Below are positions 35,621 through 44,558 of a stretch of 64,000 nucleotides of DNA, one piece after another. Every line of letters begins with the position of its first letter. Positions within the stretch are counted from its first letter, which is position 1. A program made the position numbers and the translations under genes. The notes beneath the pieces were generated by a model. That model saw nothing but the letters and a program-made list of their open reading frames with translations. It did not search any database and was not told where the DNA came from. Location of the stretch: assembly GCF_014200175.1 (NCBI RefSeq), contig NZ_JACHBD010000010.1, positions 186,001 through 250,000 on the forward strand. The letters are read 5' to 3'. This DNA is from Rhizobium lentis (GTDB lineage: Bacteria > Pseudomonadota > Alphaproteobacteria > Rhizobiales > Rhizobiaceae).

Positions 35621-36022
35621 ATGAGTCAGTCGAAACGCCCGGGTGTGACGGAAATACATGTGCCGTTTCGCGATGTCGATATGAATGGCCGGATGTTCCT
35701 GGCTTCCTATATTTCCTATGCCGAATCCGTCATTGCGAGCTTCTGGTCGGCGCGGCCCGAGGTCGAGGACGAACCAGTCTATAGCGCCAGCAAGATTACC
35801 TGTGTTCTCCACCGCCCGCTGCATTATGATGAGCCGGCCCTTTTTACCGCCGCCGTTGACAAGATCGGCGTGCGCTCCATCGGTTTCCTCGTTTCGATCG
35901 ACACCGGCGAGGAGCGCGCCGCCGAGGTGGAAATCATCTGGCAGGCCCGCAGCGGCGAGGATCAGCAGCCGGCCCCGCTGCCGGAGGAAACGCGCGACTG
36001 GCTCTATCGGTTTTTGGATTAG
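35621..36022 (+). CDS. Hotdog-fold acyl-CoA thioesterase
   Basis: A 133-residue protein of the 4-hydroxybenzoyl-CoA thioesterase/YbgC type. FRDVDMNGRMFLASYISYAE (about 18-37) matches the conserved helix start with the catalytic Asp (R-x-D-x-D-x-N-G). The remainder fits the hotdog sheet (ITCVLHRPLHYDEPALFTAAVD, GVRSIGFLVSID). ATG 35621 (MSQSKRPG) follows GCAGGCAGAG. It is convergent with matR, eight bases away. Substrate unknown; a link with malonyl- or acetyl-CoA metabolism next door is only a guess. Confidence 0.75.
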   Translation: MSQSKRPGVTEIHVPFRDVDMNGRMFLASYISYAESVIASFWSARPEVEDEPVYSASKITCVLHRPLHYDEPALFTAAVDKIGVRSIGFLVSIDTGEERAAEVEIIWQARSGEDQQPAPLPEETRDWLYRFLD

Positions 36023-36029
36023 AGCAATT

Positions 36030-36680
36030 CTATCTGGCTGCCATGCTCGCGACCAGATCGCTGAACCTTTCTCCCTGAATGCCGACATGCGTGCGCAGCA
36101 GGCGGCGGGCTTCATCTCCATCGCCGGCGAAGATCGCATCGACGATGGCGCAATGTTCCGCGAAGGAGGTCGACAGGCGATTGCGCACCCGCAGTTGCAG
36201 ACGGCGATAGGGGCGAAGGCGCCGATGCAATTGGGCGCATTGCTCCTGCAGGAAATCGCTGCGGCTCGCGGCGTAGATCGCCTTATGAAATTCCTCATTG
36301 TCGTAATAATAGGCATCGCTGTCACCGGCAGCGGCGGATTGTTCGCAGCGGCTGTGGGTGGCGGTGATCGCCTCGCGTGAGGCCTTGTCCAGCCGGCGGG
36401 CGGCAAGCGATCCGGCCAGGCCCTCGAGCTCGGCCATGACCTCGAACATCTCGTAAATGCGGTGCGGGCCTGGATCGATCACGATGGCGCCGCGACGCGG
36501 ACGGATTTCGATGAGGCCGATGGCGTCAAGCTGCATCAGCGCCTCGCGCACCGGCGTCCGCGACACGCCGAACCGATTGGCAAGTACGGTTTCATCCAGC
36601 CGCTCGCCGGGGGCGAATTCGTAGGAAAGTATCGCATTTTCAATCTCATCCCGGAGCCACCGGCCGACATTCTCGGACAT
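36030..36680 (-). CDS. matR: GntR-family regulator of malonate genes
   Basis: FadR-subgroup GntR regulator of 216 residues, with an N-terminal winged helix (LRDEIENAILSYEFAPGERLDETVLANRFGVSRTPVREAL, about 9-48) and an all-helical FCD ligand domain with metal-type residues (NEEFHKAIYAAS, EHCAIVDAI). By position, divergent from matABC, it corresponds to MatR of Rhizobium leguminosarum bv. trifolii, which binds a TGTATACA-type operator; a matching palindrome lies at 36712-36725. ATG 36680 (MSENVGRW) is chosen; an in-frame ATG at 36698 (MKEAREM) is possible. Malonate is the expected effector. Confidence 0.88.
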   Translation of the reverse strand: MSENVGRWLRDEIENAILSYEFAPGERLDETVLANRFGVSRTPVREALMQLDAIGLIEIRPRRGAIVIDPGPHRIYEMFEVMAELEGLAGSLAARRLDKASREAITATHSRCEQSAAAGDSDAYYYDNEEFHKAIYAASRSDFLQEQCAQLHRRLRPYRRLQLRVRNRLSTSFAEHCAIVDAIFAGDGDEARRLLRTHVGIQGERFSDLVASMAAR

Positions 36681-36711
36681 TTCTCGCGCTTCCTTCATAC
36701 ATAACTGCCAA

Positions 36712-36725
36712 TCTTGTATACACAA
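36712..36725. promoter_or_regulatory. MatR operator
   Basis: TCTTGTATACACAA with an 8-bp perfect core TGTATACA (36715-36722). It nearly equals the TCTTGTA/TACACGA operator reported for MatR in R. leguminosarum bv. trifolii. Confidence 0.75.
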
Positions 36726-36734
36726 AGGTTGACG

Positions 36735-36761
36735 TCGTGTACGAAGAATGGCAATGTACAT
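36735..36761. promoter_or_regulatory. Two further MatR-like palindromes
   Basis: TCGT-GT-ACGA (36735-36744) and ATGTACAT (36754-36761) share the TGTAC core with the main operator. Centres are 21 and 18 bases apart, so bound dimers could sit on one face of the DNA. Confidence 0.4.
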
Positions 36762-36835
36762 ACTACAGACGAAGCCCTGCGTTGGGAAGCAGTGTCCAAA
36801 GGCCACACAGCACCATTAGAAGACAGGAGAATGGC

Positions 36836-38257
36836 ATGCCCGAGGCGTCTTTCTTCACCGACATGCTGCAAAGCATTACGGATCACGGACGCCAGCTGCT
36901 GTTTTCCGGCTCTCGCAATACGCAGGCCGCCGCCAAAGCCGATCTCGAGACCCTCTGTGAAATGCTGCTGTCGAGCCGGGGTGAAGCCTCCGGCATGGCC
37001 CTTGCAGCCGAGATCCTCGATCGCTGGGGCGCGCTCGGGAGCGAGGGTGCGCAGAAATTCTTCTATATGCTTCAGCAAAAGTTCGGCCCCGACACCGCCA
37101 GGCTCGATCGGGCGATTGAAGATTACCGCACGGACAAAAGCTCAGCCGCGGTCATCGCGCTCCACCAGGCAGCAGAGCCGCGGCGGCAGGAGTTGCTGCG
37201 CCGATTGAATCACGCGCCGAACGGCACTGCCACGCTCGTCCGCATGCGTCAGCAGCTGCTTGCTTCCAAGGACCGATCCGAAGCCTATCACGCGCTTGAT
37301 GCCGACTTCACGCATCTGTTCGGTTCCTGGTTCAATCGCGGCTTTCTGACGCTGCGGCCGATCGACTGGACGACGCCGGCCTATATTCTCGAAAAGATCA
37401 TCCGATACGAGGCCGTGCACGAAATTGCCGGCTGGGAGGAGTTGCGCCGTCGTCTGGCGCCGGCCGACCGTCGATGCTTTGCCTTTTTTCACCCTCGACT
37501 GGCGGATGAGCCGCTGGTCTTCGTCGAGGTGGCGCTCACCCGATCCGTGCCGAAGGCGATCGCAGATGTGCTCGACGAGGGGAGGGAGCAGATCCATGCC
37601 GACGAGGCGACGACGGCCGTCTTCTATTCGATCTCCAACTGCCAGGATGGTTTGCGCGGCATCTCCTTCGGCAATTTCCTGATCAAGCAGGTCGTCGAAG
37701 ATCTGCGCAAGGACCTGCCGGGCCTGAAGAATTTCGTGACGCTGTCGCCCGTCCCGGGCTTTGCCCGCTGGCTTGCCAGCGTGCGCGCGACCGGCGATCG
37801 GTCTCTATCCGGAGCGGCGCTGGAAACGCTGACCCTGCTCGACGATCCGAACTGGCCGGGCCGCGAGAGCAGCGCGGCCGAAGTGGAGCGTGTGTTGCTG
37901 CCGCTGGCGGCCCGCTACTTCCTGACTGAACGCACGCCGGAGGGCCGCCCCGTCGATCCCGTCGCCCGCTTCCATCTCGGCAACGGCGCCCGGCTTGAAA
38001 GGGTGAATTTTCTCGGCGATCGCTCGCCGAAGGCGATGCAACAGGCGCACGGTCTGATGGTCAACTATCTCTACAAGCTTGATGACATCGTCGCCAACCA
38101 CGAGGCCTTAGCGCAGCGCGGCGAAGTGATTGCCTCGCCCGCCGTCAAAAGCCTGCTCAGCCAGAGCGACGAAGGCCGCCGCGGCGGCAATGGCCAGCAA
38201 GGCTCTCGAGCCTTCGCGCAACTGATGAATTCCACGCTTGGAGGAGGGCGAAAGTGA
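36836..38257 (+). CDS. matA: Malonyl-CoA decarboxylase
   Basis: Converts malonyl-CoA to acetyl-CoA and CO2; last step of the MatB-MatA pathway. The 473-residue length matches the family. The N-terminal helical MCD domain spans about 1-190 and the catalytic GNAT-like domain about 190-440. The catalytic His is expected at H380 in RFHLGNGARLERVNFLGD, and the partner Ser in FYSISNCQDGL (265-267). ATG 36836 is five bases after AGGAGA; another ATG at 36831 is out of frame and directly touches that box. Overlaps matB as GTGA, so translation is coupled. Confidence 0.93.
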   Translation: MPEASFFTDMLQSITDHGRQLLFSGSRNTQAAAKADLETLCEMLLSSRGEASGMALAAEILDRWGALGSEGAQKFFYMLQQKFGPDTARLDRAIEDYRTDKSSAAVIALHQAAEPRRQELLRRLNHAPNGTATLVRMRQQLLASKDRSEAYHALDADFTHLFGSWFNRGFLTLRPIDWTTPAYILEKIIRYEAVHEIAGWEELRRRLAPADRRCFAFFHPRLADEPLVFVEVALTRSVPKAIADVLDEGREQIHADEATTAVFYSISNCQDGLRGISFGNFLIKQVVEDLRKDLPGLKNFVTLSPVPGFARWLASVRATGDRSLSGAALETLTLLDDPNWPGRESSAAEVERVLLPLAARYFLTERTPEGRPVDPVARFHLGNGARLERVNFLGDRSPKAMQQAHGLMVNYLYKLDDIVANHEALAQRGEVIASPAVKSLLSQSDEGRRGGNGQQGSRAFAQLMNSTLGGGRK

Positions 38258-39768
38258 GCAACCATCTTTTCGACGCCATGCGGGCCGCCGCACCCGATAA
38301 CGCACCGTTCATCCGGATCGATAGCACCCGCACATGGACCTATGAGGAGGCCTTCGCCCTTTCCAGCCGCATTGCCGGCGCGATGGACACGCTCGGCATC
38401 CGCCCCGGCGACCGGATTGCGGTGCAGGTGGACAAAAGCGCCGAGGCATTGATCCTCTATCTCGCCTGTCTTCAAAGCGGGGCGGTCTACCTGCCGCTCA
38501 ACACCGCCTATACGCTGGCCGAGCTCGATTACTTCATCGGCGACGCCGAGCCGCGTCTGGTGGTGGTTGCCTCGGCCGCTCGCCAAGGCGTCGAGACGAT
38601 CGCCAAGCGTCACGGCGCGATCGTCGAAACGCTCGACGCCGACGGCAGCGGCTCGCTGCTCGATCTGGCGCGCGACGAGCCGGCCGACTTCGTCGATGCG
38701 TCGCGCGCTGCCGATGATCTGGCCGCGATCCTCTACACCTCGGGAACGACGGGACGCTCCAAGGGGGCGATGCTCACGCATGGGAACCTGCTCTCGAACG
38801 CCCTGACCTTGCGGGATTACTGGCGCGTCACATCAGACGACCGGCTGATCCATGCCCTGCCGATCTTCCATACGCATGGGCTGTTCGTCGCCACCAACGT
38901 CACGCTGCTCGCCGGCGCCTCGATGTTCCTGCTGTCGAAATTCGACGCCGACGAGGTCATTTCACTGATGCCACAGGCAACAATGCTGATGGGCGTGCCG
39001 ACCTTCTATGTGCGCCTCCTGCAAAGCCCGCGTTTCGGCAAAGAGGCGGCAGCCAACATCCGCCTCTTTATATCAGGCTCGGCGCCGCTGCTTGCAGAAA
39101 CCCATAGCGAGTTCCAGGCCCGGACCGGTCACGCGATTCTCGAGCGTTACGGCATGACGGAAACCAATATGAACACCTCCAACCCCTATGACGGCAAGCG
39201 CATCGCCGGCACGGTCGGCTTACCGCTGCCTGGTGTGACGGTGCGCGTTACCGATCCCGCCACGGGACAAGTGCTGCCGCCGGAGGAGACCGGCATGATC
39301 GAGATCAAGGGGCCGAACGTCTTCAAGGGCTATTGGCGCATGCCGGAAAAAACCGCGGCCGAATTCACCGCCGACGGGTTCTTCATCAGCGGCGACCTCG
39401 GCAAGATCGACAGCGACGGCTATGTGCATATCGTCGGCCGCGGCAAGGATCTGGTGATCTCCGGTGGCTACAACATCTATCCGAAAGAGGTCGAAAGCGA
39501 GATCGACCGGATCGAAGGCGTTGTCGAGAGCGCCGTGATCGGCGTGCCGCATCCGGATTTCGGAGAAGGCGTCACGGCCGTCGTCGTGCGCAAGCCTGGC
39601 GTCGTGCTGGATGAAAAGAGCGTTGTCAGCGCCCTGCAGGATCGTCTTGCGCGCTACAAACAACCCAAACGCATCATCTTCGCCGAGGACCTGCCGCGCA
39701 ACACGATGGGCAAGGTTCAGAAGAACATCCTGCGGCAGCAATACGCCGATCTCTACACCCGGGCGTAA
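38254..39768 (+). CDS. matB: Malonyl-CoA synthetase
   Basis: Acyl-CoA synthetase of the ANL superfamily that makes malonyl-CoA from malonate, CoA and ATP. The 504-residue chain has the AMP-binding P-loop YTSGTTGRSKGAMLTHGNL (near 160-178), ERYGMTETNM (near 298-307), ISGDLGKID (near 379-387), GRGKDLVISGGYNIYPKEVE and the adenylation Lys in RNTMGKVQKN near the end. The start is GTG 38254, four bases inside matA, after GAGGAGGGC. Middle gene of matABC. Confidence 0.95.
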   Translation: MSNHLFDAMRAAAPDNAPFIRIDSTRTWTYEEAFALSSRIAGAMDTLGIRPGDRIAVQVDKSAEALILYLACLQSGAVYLPLNTAYTLAELDYFIGDAEPRLVVVASAARQGVETIAKRHGAIVETLDADGSGSLLDLARDEPADFVDASRAADDLAAILYTSGTTGRSKGAMLTHGNLLSNALTLRDYWRVTSDDRLIHALPIFHTHGLFVATNVTLLAGASMFLLSKFDADEVISLMPQATMLMGVPTFYVRLLQSPRFGKEAAANIRLFISGSAPLLAETHSEFQARTGHAILERYGMTETNMNTSNPYDGKRIAGTVGLPLPGVTVRVTDPATGQVLPPEETGMIEIKGPNVFKGYWRMPEKTAAEFTADGFFISGDLGKIDSDGYVHIVGRGKDLVISGGYNIYPKEVESEIDRIEGVVESAVIGVPHPDFGEGVTAVVVRKPGVVLDEKSVVSALQDRLARYKQPKRIIFAEDLPRNTMGKVQKNILRQQYADLYTRA

Positions 39769-39862
39769 GACGGCCGCCCTCTGGGAGGAGGGCGGGTCGG
39801 CATCCGCATCAATCCTGCAAACAGCAAACCACGGCGCTGGAGGCGTCGGAGGGAGGGGAATC

Positions 39863-41212
39863 ATGGGTATTGAAATACTGGCCATAGGCATGCTCGTCGC
39901 CATGTTCGTCGTTGCGACGATCCAGCCGATCAACATGGGCGCGCTCGCCTTTGCCGGCGCCTTCGTGCTCGGCTCCATAACCATCGGCATGAAAACCACC
40001 GATATTTTCGCCGGCTTTCCGAGCGACTTGTTCCTGACGCTGGTCGCTGTCACCTACCTCTTCGCCATCGCGCAGATCAACGGCACCATCGACTGGCTGG
40101 TCGAATGCGCCGTCCGGCTGGTGCGCGGACGCATCGGCCTGATCCCATGGGTGATGTTCCTCGTCGCCGCCGTGATTACCGGTTTTGGCGCTCTGGGGCC
40201 GGCTGCGGTCGCCATTCTCGCGCCGGTCGCGCTGAGCTTTGCCATCCAGTATCGAATTCACCCCGTCATGATGGGGCTGATGGTGATCCACGGCGCACAA
40301 GCGGGCGGCTTTTCGCCGATCAGCATCTATGGCGGCATCACCAACCAGATCGTTGCCAAGGCCGGTCTGCCTTTCGCGCCGACATCGCTGTTTCTCTCCA
40401 GCTTTTTCTTCAATCTGGCGATTGCAGTGCTGGTCTTCTTCGCGTTCGGCGGCGCAAAGGTCATGAAGCAAGTGCCCGCGGCATCCCTTGGCCCCTTGCC
40501 CGAACTGCATCCCGAGGGCGTGTCGGCGTCGATCAGAGGTCACGGCGGCACGCCGGCAAAACCGATCCGGGAACATGCCTATGGCACGGCGGCCGATACT
40601 GCTGCGACGCTGCGTCTGAACAATGAAAGAATTATCACGCTGATCGGACTGATCGCGCTCGGCATCGGCGCGCTCGTTTTCAAGTTCAATGTCGGCCTTG
40701 TCGCCATGACCGTCGCCGTCGCGCTGGCGCTGTTGTCCCCGAAGACCCAGAAGGCGGCAATCGACAAGGTCAGCTGGTCGACCGTGCTTTTGATTGCCGG
40801 CATCATCACCTATGTCGGCGTAATGGAGAAGGCCGGTACGGTGGACTACGTCGCAAACGGCATATCCAGCCTCGGCATGCCGCTGCTGGTGGCGCTCCTG
40901 CTTTGCTTTACCGGCGCCATCGTCTCGGCCTTTGCATCCTCGACCGCGCTGCTCGGCGCCATCATCCCGCTTGCCGTCCCGTTCCTTATGCAGGGACATG
41001 TCAGCGCCATCGGAGTGGTCGCGGCCATCGCGATTTCGACGACGATCGTCGATACCAGCCCATTCTCCACCAATGGTGCGCTTGTGGTCGCCAATGCGCC
41101 GGATGAAAGGCGCGAGCAGGTCCTCAAGCAGTTGCTGGCCTACAGCGCGCTGATTGCCATCATCGGCCCGATCGTTGCCTGGCTGGTGTTCGTCGTGCCG
41201 GGGCTGGTTTGA
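39863..41212 (+). CDS. matC: Malonate carrier
   Basis: Inner-membrane dicarboxylate carrier of the MatC type that imports malonate. The 449-residue protein is very hydrophobic, with about twelve membrane segments split by a cytoplasmic loop near 210-255 (KQVPAASLGPLPELHPEGV...). The N-terminal MatC_N region is typical (MGIEILAIGMLVAMFVVATI). Conserved polar loops include GGFSPISIYGGITNQI and DTSPFSTNGALVVANAP, likely substrate sites. ATG 39863 follows GGGAGGGGAATC. It starts 94 bases after matB and completes matABC; no terminator with a clear T run was found after it. Confidence 0.92.
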   Translation: MGIEILAIGMLVAMFVVATIQPINMGALAFAGAFVLGSITIGMKTTDIFAGFPSDLFLTLVAVTYLFAIAQINGTIDWLVECAVRLVRGRIGLIPWVMFLVAAVITGFGALGPAAVAILAPVALSFAIQYRIHPVMMGLMVIHGAQAGGFSPISIYGGITNQIVAKAGLPFAPTSLFLSSFFFNLAIAVLVFFAFGGAKVMKQVPAASLGPLPELHPEGVSASIRGHGGTPAKPIREHAYGTAADTAATLRLNNERIITLIGLIALGIGALVFKFNVGLVAMTVAVALALLSPKTQKAAIDKVSWSTVLLIAGIITYVGVMEKAGTVDYVANGISSLGMPLLVALLLCFTGAIVSAFASSTALLGAIIPLAVPFLMQGHVSAIGVVAAIAISTTIVDTSPFSTNGALVVANAPDERREQVLKQLLAYSALIAIIGPIVAWLVFVVPGLV

Positions 41213-41471
41213 CGGCGTCCGCCGCGGTCCTTCGCTCGCGGCGGCCCGGGCACGCACGTTGAGGGGAAGGTATTCCGAGTTACACGGCCCCCGATTCGAA
41301 GGCGCCGACCGGAAATATAGTGCCGGAGAAGCTATAACATGCTTGAGTTGTAGTATTTCACGTTCAGCCCGGAGCGTCTGATATTGCACATGCGAATTCC
41401 GTTGCAATTGCGAAGACAACACTGTTCTATATTTTGAAGACGCTTTCATTCGCAGCTGTTGAAAATCGATC

Positions 41472-42575
41472 ATGATTCAATCGAATGACGACTCGTCTCT
41501 TCTGACGGATATGATCTATGGAAGTCTCTTCGGCGAGTGCAGCTGGCAGGATTTTCTGGATCGCCTTGCGCAGACATCGCCGGGCGGCAAAGCGGCGCTT
41601 CACTATCATGATCTGACCGCGTCCGTTGCCCATGTTCCCTTCATGTCGGGCTTTTCGCAATCCGAGGTCGACCAGTTCATGAGCCACTTTGCCTCGGTCA
41701 ATCCCTGGCTTCCGAGACTGGATCTCGTGCCCGTCGGCCAAGGCCTGTGCGGTGACGAGATCGTTCCGCGCGAGGAACTGATCAGATCGGAGTTTTACAA
41801 TGACTGGCTGAAGCGGCAGACCGGATGCGAGACGAGCATCGGCGTCTCGATCATACGCGAGGAAAATCGCACCTTCATCCTGTCGACCGCCACCTCCTCG
41901 ACCGACCCCGATCTCAACAGGGAAGCGGCCAAGCTCTACACGCAGCTCGCGCCGCATCTAAAGAGGACCTTCGACTTCATTCGCAAGCGCGATCTCTTCG
42001 CTCCGCACGAGCAGGCAACGCAGGCCCTGTTCGACAGCATCGGCGTCGGATTGATCTATGTCTCGGAGCAGCGGAAGGCCCGCCGCTGGAACAAGAGCGC
42101 AGAGGCGCTGTTGGCCGCCGACGTGCCTGCGCAGATCGCCGCCGACGGAACCCTCGCGCTTCAATGCGAGAAATCAGATGCGGTGCTTGAATTCCTGACT
42201 TCCAGAAACGGCGTGCAGACCCAGCCGCACACGGCAATCGTCAAGGGTGTAAACCAGGATAATTATCGCATCACCCTCGTCCGATTGCATTCCGATGCAT
42301 TTACCGAGTTTCTCGAGGGGCCGACCGTGGCGGTGATCGTGGAACCGATCGTCGCGACGCCTCTCAATGAGCGGCGGAACTTGCTAATGCAGCTATATAA
42401 GCTGACGGCCACCGAAATCTGGATCGCGTCGAGCATTGCATCGGGGCAATCGCCCCGAGAGGTGGCGATAACCGACGATATCAGCTACGAGACGGTCAGA
42501 ACCCACCTCAGAAACATCTATTCGAAGCTCGGGGTGAATTCCCGCGTCGGCCTGGTGTCGCTGCTGATGCGGTGA
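41472..42575 (+). CDS. LuxR-type transcriptional regulator
   Basis: A 367-residue regulator with a C-terminal LuxR/GerE helix-turn-helix (about 305-367: LTATEIWIASSIASGQSPREVA, YETVRTHLRNIYSKLGVNSR). The N-terminal 300 residues form a sensor part that I cannot assign; they contain WxxFLDRLAQ, NPWLPRLD and a PAS-like middle section (IGVGLIYVSEQRKARRWN). It does not show the usual acyl-homoserine-lactone motif and no luxI homologue is near. ATG 41472. It is convergent with the ectC-like gene 47 bases away and downstream of matC by 259 bases; its targets are unknown. Confidence 0.8.
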   Translation: MIQSNDDSSLLTDMIYGSLFGECSWQDFLDRLAQTSPGGKAALHYHDLTASVAHVPFMSGFSQSEVDQFMSHFASVNPWLPRLDLVPVGQGLCGDEIVPREELIRSEFYNDWLKRQTGCETSIGVSIIREENRTFILSTATSSTDPDLNREAAKLYTQLAPHLKRTFDFIRKRDLFAPHEQATQALFDSIGVGLIYVSEQRKARRWNKSAEALLAADVPAQIAADGTLALQCEKSDAVLEFLTSRNGVQTQPHTAIVKGVNQDNYRITLVRLHSDAFTEFLEGPTVAVIVEPIVATPLNERRNLLMQLYKLTATEIWIASSIASGQSPREVAITDDISYETVRTHLRNIYSKLGVNSRVGLVSLLMR

Positions 42576-42622
42576 ATTCTAGGGGTGCAAGTCCGGCGTG
42601 ATCTGGCCCCCGGTCGCTCAAC

Positions 42623-43009
42623 TCAATATTCCGAACCGCTTGTGTTTTTCAGGTCGTGACGCTCAGTTCCCTTGAGTGGCGGATTGAAGACGCTGACCAG
42701 GATTAGGTCCTCGTCCTTGCCGCCCCGCAAATAGTGGCGATCATGTTTGTCGAGAACATAGATATCGCCGACGCGGATGGGGAAAACATTGCCGTCCATG
42801 TCCTCGACCTCGCCTTCTCCCCTGATGCAGTAGCAGGCTTCCAGATGGTTGCGGTACTGCAGCAGGGCTTGCGTGTTGGCGCGAACGACAGTGTGGCAGA
42901 CCGTGAACCCCATGCCGTCATCCCTCGTCAGCAGACGGTGGCTTGTGCCATTGCCCCAGTCGACGAAACGCTCGGTCTGCTCCACGTCTTTCAGGCTTCT
43001 CACAAACAT
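42623..43009 (-). CDS. ectC: Orphan ectoine synthase homologue
   Basis: Cupin of the EctC family, 128 residues. EctC closes the ring of N-gamma-acetyl-diaminobutyrate to make ectoine. Residues known to matter in EctC have counterparts: Y52, E57 (NHLEACYCI), Y84 and H92 (GDIYVLDKHDRHYL), F108 and E116 in the C-terminal strand. Residues 58-70 hold the conserved ACYCIRGEGEVED. ATG 43009 (MFVRSLKDVEQTERF) follows GGAGAAGAAC. ectA and ectB are not in the window, so ectoine synthesis from aspartate semialdehyde is not encoded here. It diverges from a GcvA-type LysR gene. The true reaction may differ from EctC. Confidence 0.85.
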   Translation of the reverse strand: MFVRSLKDVEQTERFVDWGNGTSHRLLTRDDGMGFTVCHTVVRANTQALLQYRNHLEACYCIRGEGEVEDMDGNVFPIRVGDIYVLDKHDRHYLRGGKDEDLILVSVFNPPLKGTERHDLKNTSGSEY

Positions 43010-43189
43010 GTTCTTCTCCTCGAAAATGGCGGAGATGGCTCGATCTCCATGATCCATTAGGCCCTGAAATCCGTGCTTGCTTCAAATGATCTAAATTGAG
43101 AAAACTGTTAGAATAATTTACATGTTTCTAGCGCTTGATCTCTGTGTGAGGCGGATCGACCCAGGCTATCATGTGAGGAACTCGAACAT

Positions 43190-44083
43190 ATGCAGCTGCC
43201 GCCGCTGAACGCATTGAGGGCCTTCGAAGCGACCGCCCGGCTGATGAGCCTGTCAAAAGCCGGAGACGAGCTGCATGTGACCCACGCCGCGATCAGTCAC
43301 CAGATCAAGCATCTGGAAACGTGGCTGGGACGCAAGCTGCTGCAGAAATCTGGGCGCGGCGTTGCGCTGACGTCAGCAGGCACCGAATATTATCTTGCCG
43401 TCTCCGGCTCATTGGCAGCCATAGCCCACGCAACCGGCAACATGCGCAGAGACCACAATATGCGCTCGATCACCGTCGGCTGCATTCCTTCGATCGCGTC
43501 GCGCTGGCTGGTTCCCGCGCTGCCGTCGTTCCGGGAGAGCGATCCCGATCTCGATGTCAGGATCGTTTACGCCAGAGCGGAAGAACGCTTCGATCACGAA
43601 AGCCTGGATGTTCTCATCACCATGGGGGAAGACCTGTCGGGAGGCCGGGAGAGCCGTCTGCTTTTCTCCCGGCGCAACCAGCCGGTGGCGAGCGTCCATT
43701 ATCTGGCAAAGCGGAATTGGACGATCGAGAACGTTCCCTTTGCCACGGCCGCCCTGCTGCATGACGAATCCGTGGACGGCTGGAAAGAATGGTTCCGCAA
43801 GGCCGGGATAAAGCCACCCGAGCCGATCCGTGGGCCGATATTTCAGGACTTCAATATTCTGGCCACGGCAGTGATTGCCGGGCATGGGATCGCTCTATGT
43901 CCTGTCGAGGTGTTTCGCCGTGAGATCGAGCGCGGCGACCTTGTCGTGCTTTCGGACATCTCGACGGCAGAGACCCAGGGATATTATCTGATCACTAGCG
44001 CCTGGGCGAAGAAACCGGTCCGTCGCTTTGCCGAGTGGTTTGTTAAGGAGTGTAGATCCAGCGCTCCTCCGATCATTGAATAG
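43190..44083 (+). CDS. LysR-family regulator, GcvA type
   Basis: A 297-residue LysR-type regulator. The N-terminal helix-turn-helix (LNALRAFEATARLMSLSKAGDELHVTHAAISHQIKHLE, about 5-45) is close to GcvA/AmpR-like regulators, followed by the effector domain (SITVGCIPSIASRWLVPAL from about 92). ATG 43190 follows GAGGA about ten bases upstream. It diverges from the ectC-like gene with 180 bases between them, so that gene is the likely target. The effector is unknown. Confidence 0.88.
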   Translation: MQLPPLNALRAFEATARLMSLSKAGDELHVTHAAISHQIKHLETWLGRKLLQKSGRGVALTSAGTEYYLAVSGSLAAIAHATGNMRRDHNMRSITVGCIPSIASRWLVPALPSFRESDPDLDVRIVYARAEERFDHESLDVLITMGEDLSGGRESRLLFSRRNQPVASVHYLAKRNWTIENVPFATAALLHDESVDGWKEWFRKAGIKPPEPIRGPIFQDFNILATAVIAGHGIALCPVEVFRREIERGDLVVLSDISTAETQGYYLITSAWAKKPVRRFAEWFVKECRSSAPPIIE

Positions 44084-44219
44084 GCGAGCGACCGCCGGCA
44101 ACCTGACCAGAGCTGGAATGTCACGAAACTTTCATATTGAAGCCATTGCGAAAATCGAAAAATAATCTACAGTTTTAGTCAGGAAACAAGATTTCCTGAA
44201 GCAAACGAAAGGATACTGA

Positions 44220-44396
44220 TTGGTCACATTTTTCACGAATGTCTTTCTCATTGCCTATTTCGCTCTGATTTGCGCCCTGCTCGCTGCGATTGGCCAGCGC
44301 AGATCGAAAAGCTCCGGCGATGGCGGGGGAGGCTGGTTCGACGCCTCAGACGACGGCGGCTGTGACGGCGGCGGCGACGGAGGTGGAGGAGACTAG
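44220..44396 (+). CDS. Small membrane protein with Gly/Asp-rich tail
   Basis: A 58-codon reading frame starting with TTG 44220, six bases after AAAGGA. It encodes one membrane helix (VFLIAYFALICALLAAIG, about 7-24), a short basic stretch (QRRSKSS) and a tail of Gly, Asp and a single Cys (FDASDDGGCDGGGDGGGGD). The inside-positive rule puts the tail in the cytoplasm. A clean terminator follows 27 bases after the stop, which supports a real short transcript. No family recognised; similar Gly/Cys-rich tails occur on small proteins of unknown role. Confidence 0.6.
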   Translation: MVTFFTNVFLIAYFALICALLAAIGQRRSKSSGDGGGGWFDASDDGGCDGGGDGGGGD

Positions 44397-44423
44397 ATCA
44401 AACTGAAATCGATAGAATGCCCG

Positions 44424-44445
44424 ACCGCCTCAAGGCGGTTTTTTG
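44424..44445 (+). terminator. Terminator after the small membrane protein gene
   Basis: ACCGCC-TCAA-GGCGGT followed by T residues: 6-bp stem, 4-base loop, T run. Confidence 0.85.
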
Positions 44446-44558
44446 TTGCCTGGTTTTAGGCCGTACCTTGCTGGCAGCGAGCCCTCCTTCCCCCTCCACG
44501 AGCATCGAGACGAAGAGCCTGCGCCGCAGGCAAGCGATCTTGGCGTGCCACAAACGCA

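Noticed and set aside
36836..41212. Malonate decarboxylase (mdc) operon
   Set aside because: The genes encode a malonyl-CoA decarboxylase, a malonyl-CoA synthetase and a carrier; there is no ACP-type subunit set.
41472..42575. Quorum-sensing LuxR receptor
   Set aside because: Only the DNA-binding part fits; the N-terminal part lacks an obvious autoinducer domain and no luxI-like gene is near.
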